A stretch of 13,704 nt of DNA from Candidatus Aerophobota bacterium (GTDB lineage: Bacteria; Aerophobota; Aerophobia; Aerophobales; AE-B3A). The stretch covers positions 1 through 13,704 of the forward strand of contig DAOVGK010000065.1 in the NCBI GenBank assembly GCA_030672445.1, given 5' to 3'. This document shows, piece by piece, positions 6,289 to 13,596 of the stretch (positions within the stretch are counted from its first letter, which is position 1; each line of letters begins with the position of its first letter). A model generated the notes under the pieces. It did not search any database. It saw only the letters and a list, made by a program, of their open reading frames with translations, and had not been told where the DNA came from. The translations under genes and the position numbers were made by a program.

Positions 6289-8046
6289 ATGAAAAATCGC
6301 CGAAAGGCTAGGGAACTTACTCTCCAAATCCTCTACCAGATGGATGTAAGAGAAACTCCAGTAGAGGAGGCTTTAAATGTTATCCTTTCCCGATACCGAT
6401 TCAGGGCCGAAGTGAAGGAATTTGCCGAAAGACTCATTCGGGGAACCTCCCAGTTTCTCCTTCCTATCGACTTTCTAATAAAGAAATACGCCAAGAACTG
6501 GACTCTGGAACGCATGGCTACTGTGGACAGAAACATCCTTAGATTTACCATTTACGAACTTCTTTTTTTAGAAAATGTTCCTCCCATAGTCAGTATAAAT
6601 GAGGCTGTAGAAATAGCTAAACGCTACGGGACGAGCGATTCGGGAAAATTTGTTAATGGTATCCTGGATAAAATTCGTCAGGAAAGAGGTCCGGGAAGCT
6701 TCTTAAATTGGACTTACCTTAAAAACAGTCTCCAGAAGGATCCTTATCTCAAAGAACTCACCAGAATAAAAGGAAAGGAAAAACTCTGGTTAGTAGGAGG
6801 ATGCCTTCGTAATCTTCTGCTAGGTAGAGAAAAAAAGGATCTCGACATAGTGTTGGATGATCCGGAATTCAGAATTGTCCAGCTTTTTGTAAACCAGGTG
6901 AAGGCAAGTCTAGTTGTCTTAAATTCGACCTTGAGAAGAGTTGTCTTTCCTGAAAAAACCGTCATAGACTTCATTCTAAAAAAATCTCAAAGTTTGAAGG
7001 CCGATCTTCTTCAGCGCGATTTTACCATTAATGCCCTTGCTCTGGATCTGGATTTCCTCGATATGCCTCACTTAGCCTTGATAGATCCTGAAACAGGGCT
7101 GGAGGATTTGATAAATAAAAAAATTAAACTATTGAGAGAAAAATCCCTGGAGGAAGATCCTCTTCGTATGCTCCGTGCTTTTCGCTTAGCTTCCCAACTT
7201 GACTTTGAGGTGGAGGAAAAGGTTATCCATTTGATTTCCAGTAAATCTTCTCTTATTAAAAAAGTAGCCGGGGAGAGAATAAGAGATGAACTATGTCTTT
7301 TTCTGAAAAATCCTTTTTCTCACAGATGTCTGGTAAATTCTTCAGCAGGAGTCTTACTAGAAAAAATATTCGGACAAGCTCCAAATTTAGAAAACCTGAA
7401 AAGATTAGAAATTTTGTTGTCAAACGAGAAAATGCTGTCCAGGAATCTTAAAGAAAAGATTGATCTTCATTTGGAGACTGACGAAAAGATGATGATTTCA
7501 CGCAGGGATCTATTAAAAATTATGGCCCTGATTTTCTCCCCCGCACAGGAAAAACTCACTCTATCTTCTGCGGGGAAACGGTTAAAACTTAGCCGGGCTC
7601 ATATAAAAATCATGCAAAGAGTTGAACAGCTCTATCCTAAATTGAAAAAGATTATAGGCAGTCAAAAAAATACTCAACTTATAGCTGAGTTCCTAATAGA
7701 AGCGAAGAAAGAGTTGGTCGAAATTTCTTTACTCCTTCTAGCGGTAGATGTTAGTCAACCAGTCTCCTCGAGGCTTGTGATTCAACTGCTGAAAGAATAT
7801 TTTAAAAAATCTTCCCTTATTCTTCATCCACCCAAGTTAATTGGGGGAGAAGAACTGATGAAGTCATTGAGGATTCTTGCGGGGCCTGATATCTCTTATC
7901 TTTTAAGTAAAATCCACCAGGCCCAGGTAATGGAGGAGGTTAAAACAAAAGAAGAGGCCATCGAATACGCCAAGAAAATAGCTCATGAAATCGGCAAAGG
8001 AAAAGAGCAGAATCATATGATAGAGGCACCGCTACCGAGCAAGTAA
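6289..8046 (+). CDS. Fusion protein: NusB antitermination factor + class II CCA-adding/poly(A) polymerase-type nucleotidyltransferase
   Basis: One uninterrupted 585-residue frame joins two normally separate proteins. Residues 1 to about 133 are a complete NusB, the RNA-binding helical protein of the rRNA transcription antitermination complex. They contain the basic N-terminus RRKARELTLQILYQMD and the canonical VDRNILRFTIYELL...IPxxVSINEAVE..K..KFVNGILDKI signature. After a short linker, residues about 160-585 form a class II nucleotidyltransferase. They contain LVGGCLRNLL (168-177), the metal-binding DLD (184-186), QRDFTINALALDL (242-254), the nucleotide-selecting EDPLRMLRAFR (289-299), ERIRDEL (329-335) and a helical tail. 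No HD phosphohydrolase motif is seen. The enzyme would add or repair tRNA CCA ends or add A tails; which of these cannot be told from sequence alone. No stop or frame change separates the halves. The ATG follows a modest AAGGA. Confidence 0.9.
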   Translation: MKNRRKARELTLQILYQMDVRETPVEEALNVILSRYRFRAEVKEFAERLIRGTSQFLLPIDFLIKKYAKNWTLERMATVDRNILRFTIYELLFLENVPPIVSINEAVEIAKRYGTSDSGKFVNGILDKIRQERGPGSFLNWTYLKNSLQKDPYLKELTRIKGKEKLWLVGGCLRNLLLGREKKDLDIVLDDPEFRIVQLFVNQVKASLVVLNSTLRRVVFPEKTVIDFILKKSQSLKADLLQRDFTINALALDLDFLDMPHLALIDPETGLEDLINKKIKLLREKSLEEDPLRMLRAFRLASQLDFEVEEKVIHLISSKSSLIKKVAGERIRDELCLFLKNPFSHRCLVNSSAGVLLEKIFGQAPNLENLKRLEILLSNEKMLSRNLKEKIDLHLETDEKMMISRRDLLKIMALIFSPAQEKLTLSSAGKRLKLSRAHIKIMQRVEQLYPKLKKIIGSQKNTQLIAEFLIEAKKELVEISLLLLAVDVSQPVSSRLVIQLLKEYFKKSSLILHPPKLIGGEELMKSLRILAGPDISYLLSKIHQAQVMEEVKTKEEAIEYAKKIAHEIGKGKEQNHMIEAPLPSK

Positions 8047-8196
8047 CGAAGGCATAAATCCATTGCCAAACCAATTTATAACTCCCCTACCCAGCCGGAG
8101 AGCTTTAATAGTTTGGCCAGTCCAGGTTAAAAACAACTTCTGCCATAAAGTGGTTGCAATTTGCATTTTACTGAAAAAAAGAAAAGGAGGTGTATT

Positions 8197-8640
8197 ATGG
8201 AGTGGTTTAAAGGTGGGAAAATAGAGGATATTATTTTCGTGAGACTGGACTATGGAGATGACATTCACAAATGTGTGGAGGAAGTAGCTAAGAAAGAGGA
8301 TATTCAAACGGGGGTAATTGTTTCTGCAATTGGGACTGTGGATAAGTCCCGAATGCATAGCATAAACACTACAGATTTTCCACCTGAGGATGAAATTATG
8401 GAGTTTGTGGGACCCGTTGAGGTTGCCGGAATACATGGCATAATTGCTGATCATAAGCCCCATATGCACTTTACTTTTTACAATTACAGAACCAACAAAA
8501 CTACAGCCGGTCATCTGGAACCTGGTTGTCGAACTCTTTACCTTGCAGAGCTTGTCATCCTGAAAATCAAGGAAGCACCCCTTACCCGAGTTCTTCATCC
8601 AGAAAAGAAGGTTATGCAGCTTAAGAAAAAAGCTAGCTAA
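8197..8640 (+). CDS. PPC/DUF296-domain protein
   Basis: The 147-residue protein matches the PPC (plants and prokaryotes conserved, DUF296) domain. VSAIGTVDKSRM aligns with the family's SxIGTVxxAxL strand, VEVAGIHGII with its central glycine turn, and PHMHFTFYN with the conserved His-x-His metal site. AGHLEPGCRTLYLAELVI forms the terminal strand. In plants the domain accompanies AT-hook DNA-binding motifs; free-standing bacterial members have no firm function. The start is the ATG at 8197, with a near-ideal AAGGAGGTG ribosome binding site six bases upstream, rather than the earlier ATG at 8161, which has none. It lies 150 bases after the fusion gene, in a gap with no clear promoter, and 49 bases before the oxidase gene, so those two may form an operon. 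Confidence 0.88.
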   Translation: MEWFKGGKIEDIIFVRLDYGDDIHKCVEEVAKKEDIQTGVIVSAIGTVDKSRMHSINTTDFPPEDEIMEFVGPVEVAGIHGIIADHKPHMHFTFYNYRTNKTTAGHLEPGCRTLYLAELVILKIKEAPLTRVLHPEKKVMQLKKKAS

Positions 8641-8689
8641 AAAGATTATCTTCTAGGGAAGCTCAAGATAAGGAAGGAGTTTTCATTGT

Positions 8690-9802
8690 ATGGCTGATAT
8701 TGACATAACTATAATTGGTGCAGGTGTCGTAGGTTTGGCAATTGCCAAGGAGCTTTCCGAGAAATACGAAAATATTGTTGTGCTGGAAAGGCACAACAGT
8801 TTTGGACAGGAAACTAGTAGCAGAAACAGCGAAGTTATTCACTCTGGTATACATTATCCACCGGGTTCTTTGAAAACTAATTTGTGTATTGAAGGCAATA
8901 GAATGCTCTATGATATTTGTGAAAAGAATGATATTGGTTATAAAAAATTGGGCAAATTTATTGTAGCTACAGACGAGGAAGAAATCGGTGTATTGGAAAC
9001 CTTGAAACAAAGAGGCGAGGAAAACGGTGTGGATGGTCTTGTATTTTATGAACCAACTGATATTAAGAAAATAGAGCCCTATGTAAATGCGAAATTAGCT
9101 ATATATTCTCCTAACTCAGGAATAATAGACTCTCATGGTTTGATGAAATATTTTGCCGATGCGGCAAAATCTAAGGGTGTTCTTATGGTATATAATTCAG
9201 AAGTCACTGATATAAACAAAGAAAACTTTGGATTCAAGTTTAAAGTAAAGAATTCAGATGGAACGATAGAGGAGTTTACTACAAAAATTTTGATAAATTC
9301 GGCAGGTCTTCACTCAGGCAAAATAGCAGAAATGGCCGGCATAGATGAGAATGGCTATAGATTGCATCTTTGCAAAGGAGACTATTTTTCTTGGAATAAA
9401 AAATTTCTACATCATTTGATATATCCAATACCTGAAAAACTTTCTATTGGCATACACGCTGGTCTGGATTTAAATCACGACATTAAATTCGGGCCTAATG
9501 CTTACTTTGTAGACGAAATTGATTATGGTGTAGAATCGGAAAAGGAAGAATTTTATAATTCTATTAGGAAATATCTCCCTACCATAGATTTGAATGACCT
9601 TTCACCGACTATGTCTGGTGTAAGAGCAAAATTACAAACACAGAATGAAGACTTTAGAGACTTTGTAATCTCTCATGAGTCTGAAAGAGGTTTAACTGGT
9701 TTAATAAACCTTATTGGGATAGAATCCCCAGGTCTCACAGCCTCTCCTGCTATAGCAAAATATGTTTCAGAGATGATAGATACTATTTACCATAATTTGT
9801 AA
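8690..9802 (+). CDS. FAD-dependent oxidoreductase, L-2-hydroxyglutarate oxidase (LhgO)-like
   Basis: The 370-residue flavoprotein has an N-terminal FAD-binding Rossmann fold (IIGAGVVGLAIAKEL, with GxGxxG at 10-15) and the ribose-binding Glu33. The LhgO/DAO-family substrate-side block SSRNSEVIHSGIHYPPGSLK is also present, followed by IEGNRMLYDICE. These fit L-2-hydroxyglutarate oxidases and dehydrogenases, which oxidise L-2-hydroxyglutarate to 2-oxoglutarate. Related L-glycerol-3-phosphate or amino-acid oxidases are not excluded. A late NLIGIESPGLTASPAIAKYV motif, typical of the C-terminal FAD-contacting segment, is intact. AAGGAG lies ten bases before the ATG. The gene is visibly more AT-rich than its neighbours to left and right, suggesting a separate origin. 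It follows the PPC protein in the same direction and is the last gene before the tRNA fragment. Confidence 0.85.
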   Translation: MADIDITIIGAGVVGLAIAKELSEKYENIVVLERHNSFGQETSSRNSEVIHSGIHYPPGSLKTNLCIEGNRMLYDICEKNDIGYKKLGKFIVATDEEEIGVLETLKQRGEENGVDGLVFYEPTDIKKIEPYVNAKLAIYSPNSGIIDSHGLMKYFADAAKSKGVLMVYNSEVTDINKENFGFKFKVKNSDGTIEEFTTKILINSAGLHSGKIAEMAGIDENGYRLHLCKGDYFSWNKKFLHHLIYPIPEKLSIGIHAGLDLNHDIKFGPNAYFVDEIDYGVESEKEEFYNSIRKYLPTIDLNDLSPTMSGVRAKLQTQNEDFRDFVISHESERGLTGLINLIGIESPGLTASPAIAKYVSEMIDTIYHNL

Positions 9803-9843
9803 AATGTTTAAGAACTTGAAACCTATTATCCTAAACAGATTCC

Positions 9844-9889
9844 TGGTGCGCCTGGCAGGACTCAAACCCGCGACACGCGGCTTACGAAA
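9844..9889 (-). other. 3' fragment of a tRNA gene (probable tRNA-Thr, anticodon CGT), candidate attachment-site scar
   Basis: On the complement the stretch reads as the 3' half of a tRNA. The anticodon loop TTCGTAA is followed by GCCGC (anticodon-stem 3' strand), a five-base variable region, and a T-arm stem GCGGG/CCTGC around TTTGAGT. Acceptor strand CAGGCGC, discriminator A and a CCA end complete it. The matching 5' acceptor (GCGCCTG), D-arm and left anticodon stem are absent from the preceding bases. It is therefore a fragment and not a working tRNA. tRNA-Thr is the best reading because of the CGT anticodon and the G1-C72/C2-G71 pairs implied. Such 3' fragments are the classic residue of integrase-mediated insertion into a tRNA gene. 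The rest of the gap up to 9991 shows nothing else recognisable. Confidence 0.65.
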
Positions 9890-9991
9890 CTAAATTCCCC
9901 CGATTCTGATAGTCCCACCAAATAAGGGAATCCTAAATCTAGACTAACTTCTAGCATTTGTTCCCACCAATTTAGCTGATAGTGAGTTCTT

Positions 9992-11242
9992 TCATTCCCA
10001 AACGAGCGGAGGGCATCCTCCAAACGGAAACCCTCTTGGAAACAAAACTTCAATAAGCCTGGTGCTTCGTTTTCCGCCTCTTATCTTGATATGAGGATTC
10101 TTGAGCACATCTCTGATGTCACTATATCCAGTTACCAAAGGGTTCAGATGAGCCAACGGAATATCAAATTGATGGTCGGCTTTGATGCCATCGGGGTTCA
10201 CGGATACTCGCCCACGATCGATCTTCAAAACCACAGATTCTCCCTCACTTAGAATCTTCAAATTACACCGTGAGTCATGAAGTTCGGAAGATCGAAGTCT
10301 GGCTTCAAATTCCTTCTTCATCTTGGTCAGAAGTGACGCCAGATTTAGAACGAGTGCCATCGCGGCTCCGCTGGCACGATTTATTCGGATTTCACCACCG
10401 CATCGGAAGGCAAAACGAGAGAAAGGGTGATCGGGATGGATAATGCAATGGAATTCCTTCAAGTCTTTCTCTTTTGCTAGTTCAATGAGACTGCTAAGAA
10501 TAACCATACAAGCTTCATCGTTTAGAACCCCGATCTCATGGGCACATGGATGATGACCCCGATCGGTTCCGAGAGCGCGGTAGCCGGTCACTCTATCCTT
10601 TTTATCTGTGAGAACCTCGAGTTTGACCTCAGAACCTCCCGGCTGCCATTCAGACATTGTGGGTGAGCGGACTTCCGCACATGTTCTGCGAGCGGAGTTG
10701 GCGTGATAGATGGCGGTCATCTCTTTTAAGTCAACTTCCGTGAAAGGTCTGAACCGGTGTGGACCCTTTTCCATTGAGGTGCTTTGCTCAGAATTGATAA
10801 CCAGCTCTGGCTTCAGCATTGCTGGTGAATAGCCGTAGCGCAGATAGAGCCACGGTATCCCCCACAAGATGGTGAGATCGAAACCCTGGTCCTTCATGTA
10901 ATGAATAGCATCTTTCATTATTGCTGAGCAGTAACCCTTACCTTGGTATTTTGGGTGGGTTGCTACCGGAGCTACAATGGCTCCGTCTACAACAGCGGTG
11001 CCAATTCTCAACGGTCGTCGTATAAGCATCATCGCACTCACGATCTTCCCGTTAACCTTCGCTATCCTTAAGTCACCCTTCTGGAACTTGGGATCTTGAG
11101 CTGTGGTGACCTTGATGATCTTGGACTCGAGTTCAGAGTGCTTGAACGCCTTATCAACCACATCACAGACTTTCACGTATTCTTTCAAATTCGCTGCTTG
11201 AACCATTATTTCGGAGCCCAATTCGCGGGACTTATCCACCAT
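9992..11242 (-). CDS. Eis-like GNAT N-acetyltransferase with C-terminal sterol-carrier-like domain
   Basis: The 416-residue protein has a GNAT acetyl-CoA fold followed by a long C-terminal half resembling the SCP2-like region of Eis-type acetyltransferases, which acetylate aminoglycosides or lysines of proteins. The acetyl-CoA loop is clear: VAPVATHPKYQGKGYCSAIM, with Y-Q-G-K-G at 99-103. Downstream, FDLTILWGIPWLYLRYGYSPA corresponds to the family's WGxxxFYxRxGF block. The ATG at 11240-11242 has GGAG ten bases upstream. The alternative ATG at 11204 has no good signal and would remove 12 residues. Its 3' end lies about 100 bases from the tRNA fragment. It is the first of several minus-strand accessory genes, with a promoter-like repeat at 11381-11414 upstream. 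Its actual substrate is unknown. Confidence 0.82.
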   Translation of the reverse strand: MVDKSRELGSEIMVQAANLKEYVKVCDVVDKAFKHSELESKIIKVTTAQDPKFQKGDLRIAKVNGKIVSAMMLIRRPLRIGTAVVDGAIVAPVATHPKYQGKGYCSAIMKDAIHYMKDQGFDLTILWGIPWLYLRYGYSPAMLKPELVINSEQSTSMEKGPHRFRPFTEVDLKEMTAIYHANSARRTCAEVRSPTMSEWQPGGSEVKLEVLTDKKDRVTGYRALGTDRGHHPCAHEIGVLNDEACMVILSSLIELAKEKDLKEFHCIIHPDHPFSRFAFRCGGEIRINRASGAAMALVLNLASLLTKMKKEFEARLRSSELHDSRCNLKILSEGESVVLKIDRGRVSVNPDGIKADHQFDIPLAHLNPLVTGYSDIRDVLKNPHIKIRGGKRSTRLIEVLFPRGFPFGGCPPLVWE

Positions 11243-11380
11243 TCTCTCTATTCTCCGTCTGTACTTTCATCTGATATATCCCTACCTAAGACGCCACCCG
11301 TTTATGTTGACTATCTCATACAACTGGATAGCATAGCGAGCCTTAGTCAGAGAAAGGTCTCACCAGTGCCTTCTTGACGC

Positions 11381-11414
11381 AACCCAAGCCAAATCCCAGC
11401 ACTTGTCAATCTGT
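11381..11414 (-). repeat. Copy 1 of a 34-base direct repeat carrying a promoter-like box, upstream of the Eis-like gene
   Basis: This block matches 13526-13559 at 30 of 34 positions; the core 24 bases (11391-11414) differ at one position. On the complement it contains TTGACA (11404-11409), with the sequence TGGGTT 17 bases further on as a poor -10 box. It sits about 140 bases upstream of the Eis-like start codon. The surrounding 344-base gene-free gap (11243-11586) otherwise holds a TTAACTC/GAGTTAA palindrome at 11545-11559 just beyond the RimJ-like gene, which may be its terminator. No ORF is recognisable there. Confidence 0.65.
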
Positions 11415-11586
11415 TTTGATGGTTCTCTTGGAGATTCGGTTTGGCGGTTCGGGTTTTTGTGGAAAAGGAGCAATTTGGGCAGAGTGAACAAACGAACCTA
11501 GCCGCCAATCCGTAGTTATGCACAGTGCGGCGCTGCGACGCTATTTAACTCCGAGTTAATTTATGCAGAAACAGCTCGGTGTTTAT

Positions 11587-12135
11587 CTAGAGCGCTTCCC
11601 ATTCATCCTCCAAGATAGCATATAAAAGAGAATCACGCCATCTTCCTTTTATCAGTAAGTTCTCACGAAGATAACCCTCCTGCTGCATGCCTATTTTTTC
11701 CAAAACCCTGGCAGATGCAGTGTTTTCCGGATCACATGTAGCGAAGGTTCGATGTAGTTTGAGGTGGCAAAAACCATATTCAAGGACTGCTCTTGCTGCT
11801 TCAGTGGCGTAGTCCTTTCCCCAGAAATGGCGGTTGAAACAGTAGCCGATCCACCCCTCGCGGTATTCTGGGTTTGATACATGGAGTCCAAAACTGCCAA
11901 TAAGGCGATTCTCTTTTTTTAGGATTACTGCGAATTCGTGGTTTCGACGCGGATTTTCCTGCTGGTAGGAAATTGCTCTTTGGATGAAACCCCGACTGTC
12001 CTTTTCCGTATTAGGACCCCATGTCAAGTAGCGAACAACTTCAGGATCGGAGGCATACTCGTGCACGGCCTGCCAATCTGACTCGATGAATTCGCGTAAA
12101 ACAAGGCGATCGGTTGTTAAGAAAAAATTCCTCAT
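11587..12135 (-). CDS. RimJ/RimL-like GNAT acetyltransferase
   Basis: The product is a single-domain GNAT acetyltransferase of the RimJ/RimL group, which acetylates N-terminal or amino groups of ribosomal or small-molecule targets. It starts with the usual TDRLVLREF...DW strand and carries a GSFGLHV beta strand. HFWGKDYATEA is the acetyl-CoA-binding loop; the usual WGKGYATEA glycine is replaced by Asp. The family C-terminal signature follows as ENTASARVLEKIGMQQEG. The real substrate cannot be inferred. I prefer the ATG at 12133-12135, preceded by AAGGGT five bases upstream, giving 182 residues. An upstream ATG at 12219 would add 28 residues that do not fit the family and overlap the methyltransferase remnant. 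All neighbouring accessory genes run in the same direction. Confidence 0.87.
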   Translation of the reverse strand: MRNFFLTTDRLVLREFIESDWQAVHEYASDPEVVRYLTWGPNTEKDSRGFIQRAISYQQENPRRNHEFAVILKKENRLIGSFGLHVSNPEYREGWIGYCFNRHFWGKDYATEAARAVLEYGFCHLKLHRTFATCDPENTASARVLEKIGMQQEGYLRENLLIKGRWRDSLLYAILEDEWEAL

Positions 12136-12173
12136 TTTGACCCTTGGAAAAGCCATCCTATATTTTACCGGAT

Positions 12174-12188
12174 CGAAGATCATCTTCG
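12174..12188. promoter_or_regulatory. Palindrome upstream of the RimJ-like gene
   Basis: CGAAGAT and ATCTTCG flank a central C, giving 7-bp arms within the region just upstream of the preferred RimJ-like start codon. TAAAAT follows on the complement as a possible -10. It could be an operator, but the same bases are part of the 5' extension of that frame. Support is the symmetry alone. Confidence 0.3.
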
Positions 12189-12191
12189 GGG

Positions 12192-12488
12192 CTATTGTTT
12201 TCTCAAAAAAAGCCACCACTTCGGGTCAAAGTCTTCTACCGCAAGAGACTCAAACTGCAAATCTGCCTCTTCAATCCATTGTCTTGTTAGGTCGATTAGG
12301 TCGACGAAAGCACTTCGGACGGGCACAGATCCTCGCCAGTCTAGTTCTTCAGGGATTACATAGTAGTTTAGGACTAAATAGCCCCCTGGCTTTAGCGTCA
12401 ATTGAATGACTTTAATTATTTCAATTTCCCCTCTTTTGATTTTCTTTGCCATTTCTCTTAAGTTAATTCTAGTGCCTCTTAAGAACAA
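12192..12488 (-). pseudogene. C-terminal remnant of a class I SAM-dependent methyltransferase
   Basis: The 98-residue open stretch carries a late methyltransferase motif (IQLTLKPGGYLVLNYYVIPEE, typical of the strand after motif IV). It ends with a closing DFDPKWWLFLRK. The usual N-terminal glycine-rich SAM-binding motif (as in DLCCGPG) is absent, so a working enzyme is not encoded. The homologous-looking frame continues upstream as SSRYSIIDESLFL to a TAA at 12533-12535. Further upstream, to about 12657, other frames carry protein-like runs such as KVDLVCNPSKHHLVIL and GELVYSEFHILSVLHK. Several frame changes or deletions may therefore have broken one ancestral gene. The only start codons are a TTG at 12486 and an internal ATG at 12452, with weak ribosome signals. 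A small unrelated gene remains possible. Confidence 0.45.
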
Positions 12489-12660
12489 GCTCTCATCGAT
12501 GATAGAATAACGAGATGATGTTTGCTGGGATTACAAACCAAATCTACTTTTTGCAGGTTTGGAGGACCTGGAGTGTACGGAGACTCCCTTTATGCAGCAC
12601 ACTTAAAATGTGGAACTCAGAGTATACCAGTTCACCCCACCGAGATCTCCGGGCCATGTT

Positions 12661-13425
12661 CTATTTCTGTGCAACGATAACTAGTCTCTCCGCCTTGTGG
12701 TCGTAAGGAGTACCCTCAAAACCACCATAAGCGTCCACAGCTTTGAAACCGGATAGCTTCAGGAGAGCCGAGAGTTCGGTAGCAGAATAAAGACGATGGT
12801 TGACCTCAAACTCCTCCCGCTTTTGTCCCTTGAGAAGGATCCAGCGATTCTCTATCCGGGACCAGTCCTTGCTTACCCTGTGTTCTTTCATGATAATGAC
12901 ATCCTTCTCTTCATGCCAGTCACGTTCACGAAAAATACGGGCCAATACCTCTTTTCCCATCAGATCCAGAAGTAGTTTTCCGTCCTCCTTTAGTGAGCAG
13001 TAAGTATTGAGAAGAACCTTTCGGTCATCCTCGGGATCTTCGAAATAGCCAAAAGAACTCCAAAGATTTATTATTGCATCGTAACTAGTGGGCCTGCAAA
13101 AACGTCTCATATCCTCTTGGACAAATTCAATGGTGAGCCCTTCAGCATCTGCTTTTTCCTTTGCCCTTCTCAAATAAAGGGCGGTTCTGTCCACTGCAGT
13201 AACCGAAAAGCCACGACGAGCTAACTCTATAGAGTGCCTTCCCGGGCCACAACAAAGATCAAGAATCTTGGCCGGGGGAGCAATATTGAGTAAAACAGTC
13301 GCTTTTTTAATCTCCTCCGGAGCAACTGACCAACGCTCTTCATTAAATAACATTGGGTAGAATGTCTCCCAAAAGTGATCATCTCGATGCCACATTTTAT
13401 TTTCTCGTCGCCGAGTAACTGCCAT
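12661..13425 (-). CDS. Class I SAM-dependent methyltransferase
   Basis: The 254-residue protein has a complete Rossmann-type methyltransferase core. Motif I is KILDLCCGPGRHSIEL (residues about 53-68). Motif II holds the acidic VDRT (D79), and EDMRRF is motif III. Motif IV is IINLWSSFGYFEDPED, and KEDGKLLLDL is the post-motif strand. A mixed C-terminal segment ends in ERLVIVAQK. The substrate is not indicated. It resembles the many small-molecule or cofactor-type methyltransferases with an L-[WF]-S-S-F-G-Y-F motif. I prefer the ATG at 13423-13425 (AAGGA eight bases upstream) over an upstream start near 13554 that would add 43 non-conserved residues. The ATG at 13393 is less well served. A TTGACA-bearing repeat copy lies upstream at 13526-13559, giving a leader of about 100 bases. 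Confidence 0.87.
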   Translation of the reverse strand: MAVTRRRENKMWHRDDHFWETFYPMLFNEERWSVAPEEIKKATVLLNIAPPAKILDLCCGPGRHSIELARRGFSVTAVDRTALYLRRAKEKADAEGLTIEFVQEDMRRFCRPTSYDAIINLWSSFGYFEDPEDDRKVLLNTYCSLKEDGKLLLDLMGKEVLARIFRERDWHEEKDVIIMKEHRVSKDWSRIENRWILLKGQKREEFEVNHRLYSATELSALLKLSGFKAVDAYGGFEGTPYDHKAERLVIVAQK

Positions 13426-13525
13426 TTTAGTTTCCTTTTTAATCGTACATTGCTTCCGTGACTGGAACCGGTGAATCTCCCCTTTCCTTCCTTGGAAAGA
13501 CTTCCTATGTTGTCCTCTGGGAACA

Positions 13526-13559
13526 AACCTAGGCGAAATCACAGCACTTGTCAATCTGT
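13526..13559 (-). repeat. Copy 2 of the 34-base direct repeat, putative promoter of the methyltransferase gene
   Basis: This copy matches 11381-11414 at 30 of 34 positions. On the complement it reads TTGACA (13549-13554), a spacer of exactly 17 bases and TAGGTT (13526-13531) as -10. This is a better promoter than copy 1. It begins 37 bases beyond the purC fragment stop. Confidence 0.6.
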
Positions 13560-13596
13560 ATTGGGGACCCCGGAAGGAAATTGAGAAAGCCCAGAA

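Noticed and set aside
8065..8117. GCCAAAC/GTTTGGC inverted repeat in the gap after the fusion gene
   Set aside because: The stem is seven bases with a loop of about 39 bases and no U run, so it is not a convincing terminator. The 150-base gap otherwise shows nothing recognisable.
8032..8598. 188-residue open frame on the minus strand beneath the PPC-domain gene
   Set aside because: It overlaps the well supported PPC gene for almost its entire length, lacks a recognisable motif and has no ribosome binding site. It looks like a shadow reading.
9862..10053. 63-residue minus-strand frame running through the tRNA fragment into the acetyltransferase 3' end
   Set aside because: It overlaps the end of the Eis-like gene and part of the tRNA fragment, and resembles no family. 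I could not show that it is a frameshifted C-terminus of the acetyltransferase.
11543..11586. Integron attC-like cores around the TTAACTC palindrome
   Set aside because: One seven-base core matches RYYYAAC, but no GTTRRRY partner occurs at an acceptable distance or orientation, so an integron cassette is not supported.
12515..12706. Plus-strand 63-residue frame
   Set aside because: It has no homology features, overlaps the methyltransferase 3' end antisense and lacks a ribosome binding site.
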